Shown: positions 31,170-32,113 of the stretch, one piece after another
How positions within the stretch are numbered: the stretch's first letter is position 1
Layout of the letters: every line of letters begins with the position of its first letter
Assembly: GCA_025350145.1 (NCBI GenBank)
Contig: JANXYH010000009.1
Span: 1-32,113, forward strand
Direction: 5' to 3'
Source of the DNA: Burkholderiales bacterium
Lineage (GTDB): Bacteria; Pseudomonadota; Gammaproteobacteria; Burkholderiales; Burkholderiaceae_C
DNA: 32,113 nt
Program-made: the position numbers and the translations under genes
Notes under the pieces: model-generated
What the model saw: the letters and a program-made list of their open reading frames with translations, nothing else
What the model was told of the DNA's origin: nothing
Databases searched by the model: none

Positions 31170-32113
31170 TCAGCCTATGGTCTCGACCCGCCGCGACTGC
31201 TGGTAGGCGCTGCCGAAGCGGTTGCGCAGGAACGCCGGCAAGGCCAGTTGCTCCTGGCGGATGAAGCCGCGCTGCGGCAGCGCGCCCTCACGGAACAGGT
31301 CCAGCGCCGCACAAATGCCGGCGGCGGTGGTGATCTGGATCGCCGACAGCGGCGCCGCCGGGTCGCGGTCGGCAAAGATTTTGCGCGCGAACACCTCCTG
31401 CATGAACTGCCCGGCGCGCATCCCGCTGACGGTGACGAACACCAGCACCACGTCCTGCATCGTGCCCGGCACGCTCTTGCGCAGGATGTCTTTGAGCAGT
31501 TCCGGCTCGCGCTTGAGCTGCAAGTCCTCGAGCAGCATCTTCATCAGCGCGCAATGGCCGGGGTAGCGCACGCTCTTGTAGTCGAGGTTGCGGACCCGGC
31601 CGGCCAGGGTCTCGCACAGCGTGCCCAGCCCGCCCGAGGTGTTGAAGGCCTCGTACTCGGTGCCGTCGAGCGAGAAATGCTCCAGCCCTTCAAGCGCCAG
31701 CAGCTCCAGGCGCTGGCCGTCGTGGATCGCCTCGCAGGGGTGGCAATACTCGTTGATCAGCCCGTCCACGCTCCAGGTCAGGTTGTATTTCAGCGCGTTG
31801 GTCGGAAACGCCGGCAGCGCGCCGACCCGCATCTTGACGTCGTGCAGGCTGTCGAAACCCTGGGCCAGGTGGTGGGCGACGATGCCGATGAAGCCCGGCG
31901 CCAGCCCGCACTGCGGCATGAAGGCGGTGGCCGCGCCCTCGGCCAGCGCCTGGATCGCCCGCGTCGCCGCCACGTCCTCGGTCAGGTCGAAGTAGTGGCA
32001 GGCGCTGTCGCGCGCGGCCTGCGCGGTGGCCGCCGCCAGGTGGTAGGGCAGGGCGTTGACGACCGCATCAAAGCCGCCCGCGGCCACCAGCGCCCGGCGC
32101 AGCGCCGCGCCAT
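31170..32113 (-). CDS. Saccharopine dehydrogenase/lysine 6-dehydrogenase-like protein (5' end missing)
   Basis: The frame is open to the right edge of the window, so the N-terminal NAD(P)-binding part is cut off. About 314 residues are visible. They start in the Rossmann domain (GGFDAVVNALPYHLA, HYFDLTED) and run through the catalytic region AFMPQCGLAPGFIGIVAHHL, VRVGALP-like text (MRVGALPAFPTNALKYNLTWSVDGLINEY) and TTAAGICAALDLF at the C-terminus. These are features of the saccharopine dehydrogenase family, including lysine 6-dehydrogenase (LysDH), which makes 2-aminoadipate semialdehyde from lysine. With the ALDH7 enzyme on the same strand this suggests a lysine-to-aminoadipate route. The exact substrate is inferred. 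It converges on the PhnD-like gene, 12 bases apart. Confidence 0.85.
   Translation of the reverse strand, partial: GAALRRALVAAGGFDAVVNALPYHLAAATAQAARDSACHYFDLTEDVAATRAIQALAEGAATAFMPQCGLAPGFIGIVAHHLAQGFDSLHDVKMRVGALPAFPTNALKYNLTWSVDGLINEYCHPCEAIHDGQRLELLALEGLEHFSLDGTEYEAFNTSGGLGTLCETLAGRVRNLDYKSVRYPGHCALMKMLLEDLQLKREPELLKDILRKSVPGTMQDVVLVFVTVSGMRAGQFMQEVFARKIFADRDPAAPLSAIQITTAAGICAALDLFREGALPQRGFIRQEQLALPAFLRNRFGSAYQQSRRVETIG

Overview
The window is 32 kb of very G+C-rich bacterial chromosome with tightly packed genes, GTG starts, 4-nt ATGA/GTGA gene overlaps and long meaningless antisense reading frames. Gene content and order (mnmG-rsmG-parA-parB, purB-pyrF, type 2 ArgC, beta-class GST, YfcG-like GST, ALDH7 with a saccharopine-dehydrogenase-like gene) point to a betaproteobacterium, most likely Burkholderiales. 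That placement is inference. No tRNA, rRNA, CRISPR array, transposase or phage gene was seen.

Layout. 1-150: tail of a membrane protein. 169-7248 (minus): YfcG-like GST, a membrane hybrid histidine kinase/response regulator, a large dCache-PAS-PAS-PAS-GGDEF diguanylate cyclase, and a di-iron ferritin-like/desaturase-like protein. 7249-7703: no convincing gene. 7704-11081 (plus): 2-keto-3-deoxygluconate kinase, an unusual winged-helix plus PD-(D/E)XK-like protein, and a secreted thioredoxin-fold protein. 11088-12207: beta-class GST (minus) and a glutaredoxin-like protein without its catalytic cysteine (plus). 12219-15678 (plus): translationally coupled secreted hydrolase, NatA-like ATPase and NatB-like permease. 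15714-15968 (minus): small Cys-cluster protein. 16056-22486 (plus): mnmG, rsmG, parA, a GNAT gene and parB, with argC inserted on the opposite strand between GNAT and parB. Two consensus parS sites lie inside mnmG and rsmG. 22541-25390 (minus): a second hybrid histidine kinase cut by an in-frame TAG just after its phospho-acceptor His-Glu. 25526-27754 (minus): purB-pyrF. 27846-31157: class II aldolase (plus), ALDH7-type dehydrogenase (minus) and a Tat-exported PhnD-like binding protein (plus). 31170-32113 (minus): 5'-truncated saccharopine/lysine-6-dehydrogenase-like gene.

How the genes work together. The parABS locus, with mnmG and rsmG, is the chromosome-segregation region and is usually close to oriC, although no oriC is visible here. 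purB and pyrF supply purine and pyrimidine synthesis from one transcript. The ALDH7 enzyme and the saccharopine-dehydrogenase-like enzyme fit successive steps of lysine catabolism to 2-aminoadipate. The hydrolase/NatAB operon is probably an envelope export or resistance unit of unknown substrate.

The items most worth a second look are the parS sites written into coding sequence and the split par operon, the amber codon in the kinase H-box, a 105-bp imperfect inverted repeat with a palindromic core at 20365-20469, the winged-helix/nuclease-like protein, the cysteine-less glutaredoxin, and a 27-bp tandem repeat that builds a signal peptide.
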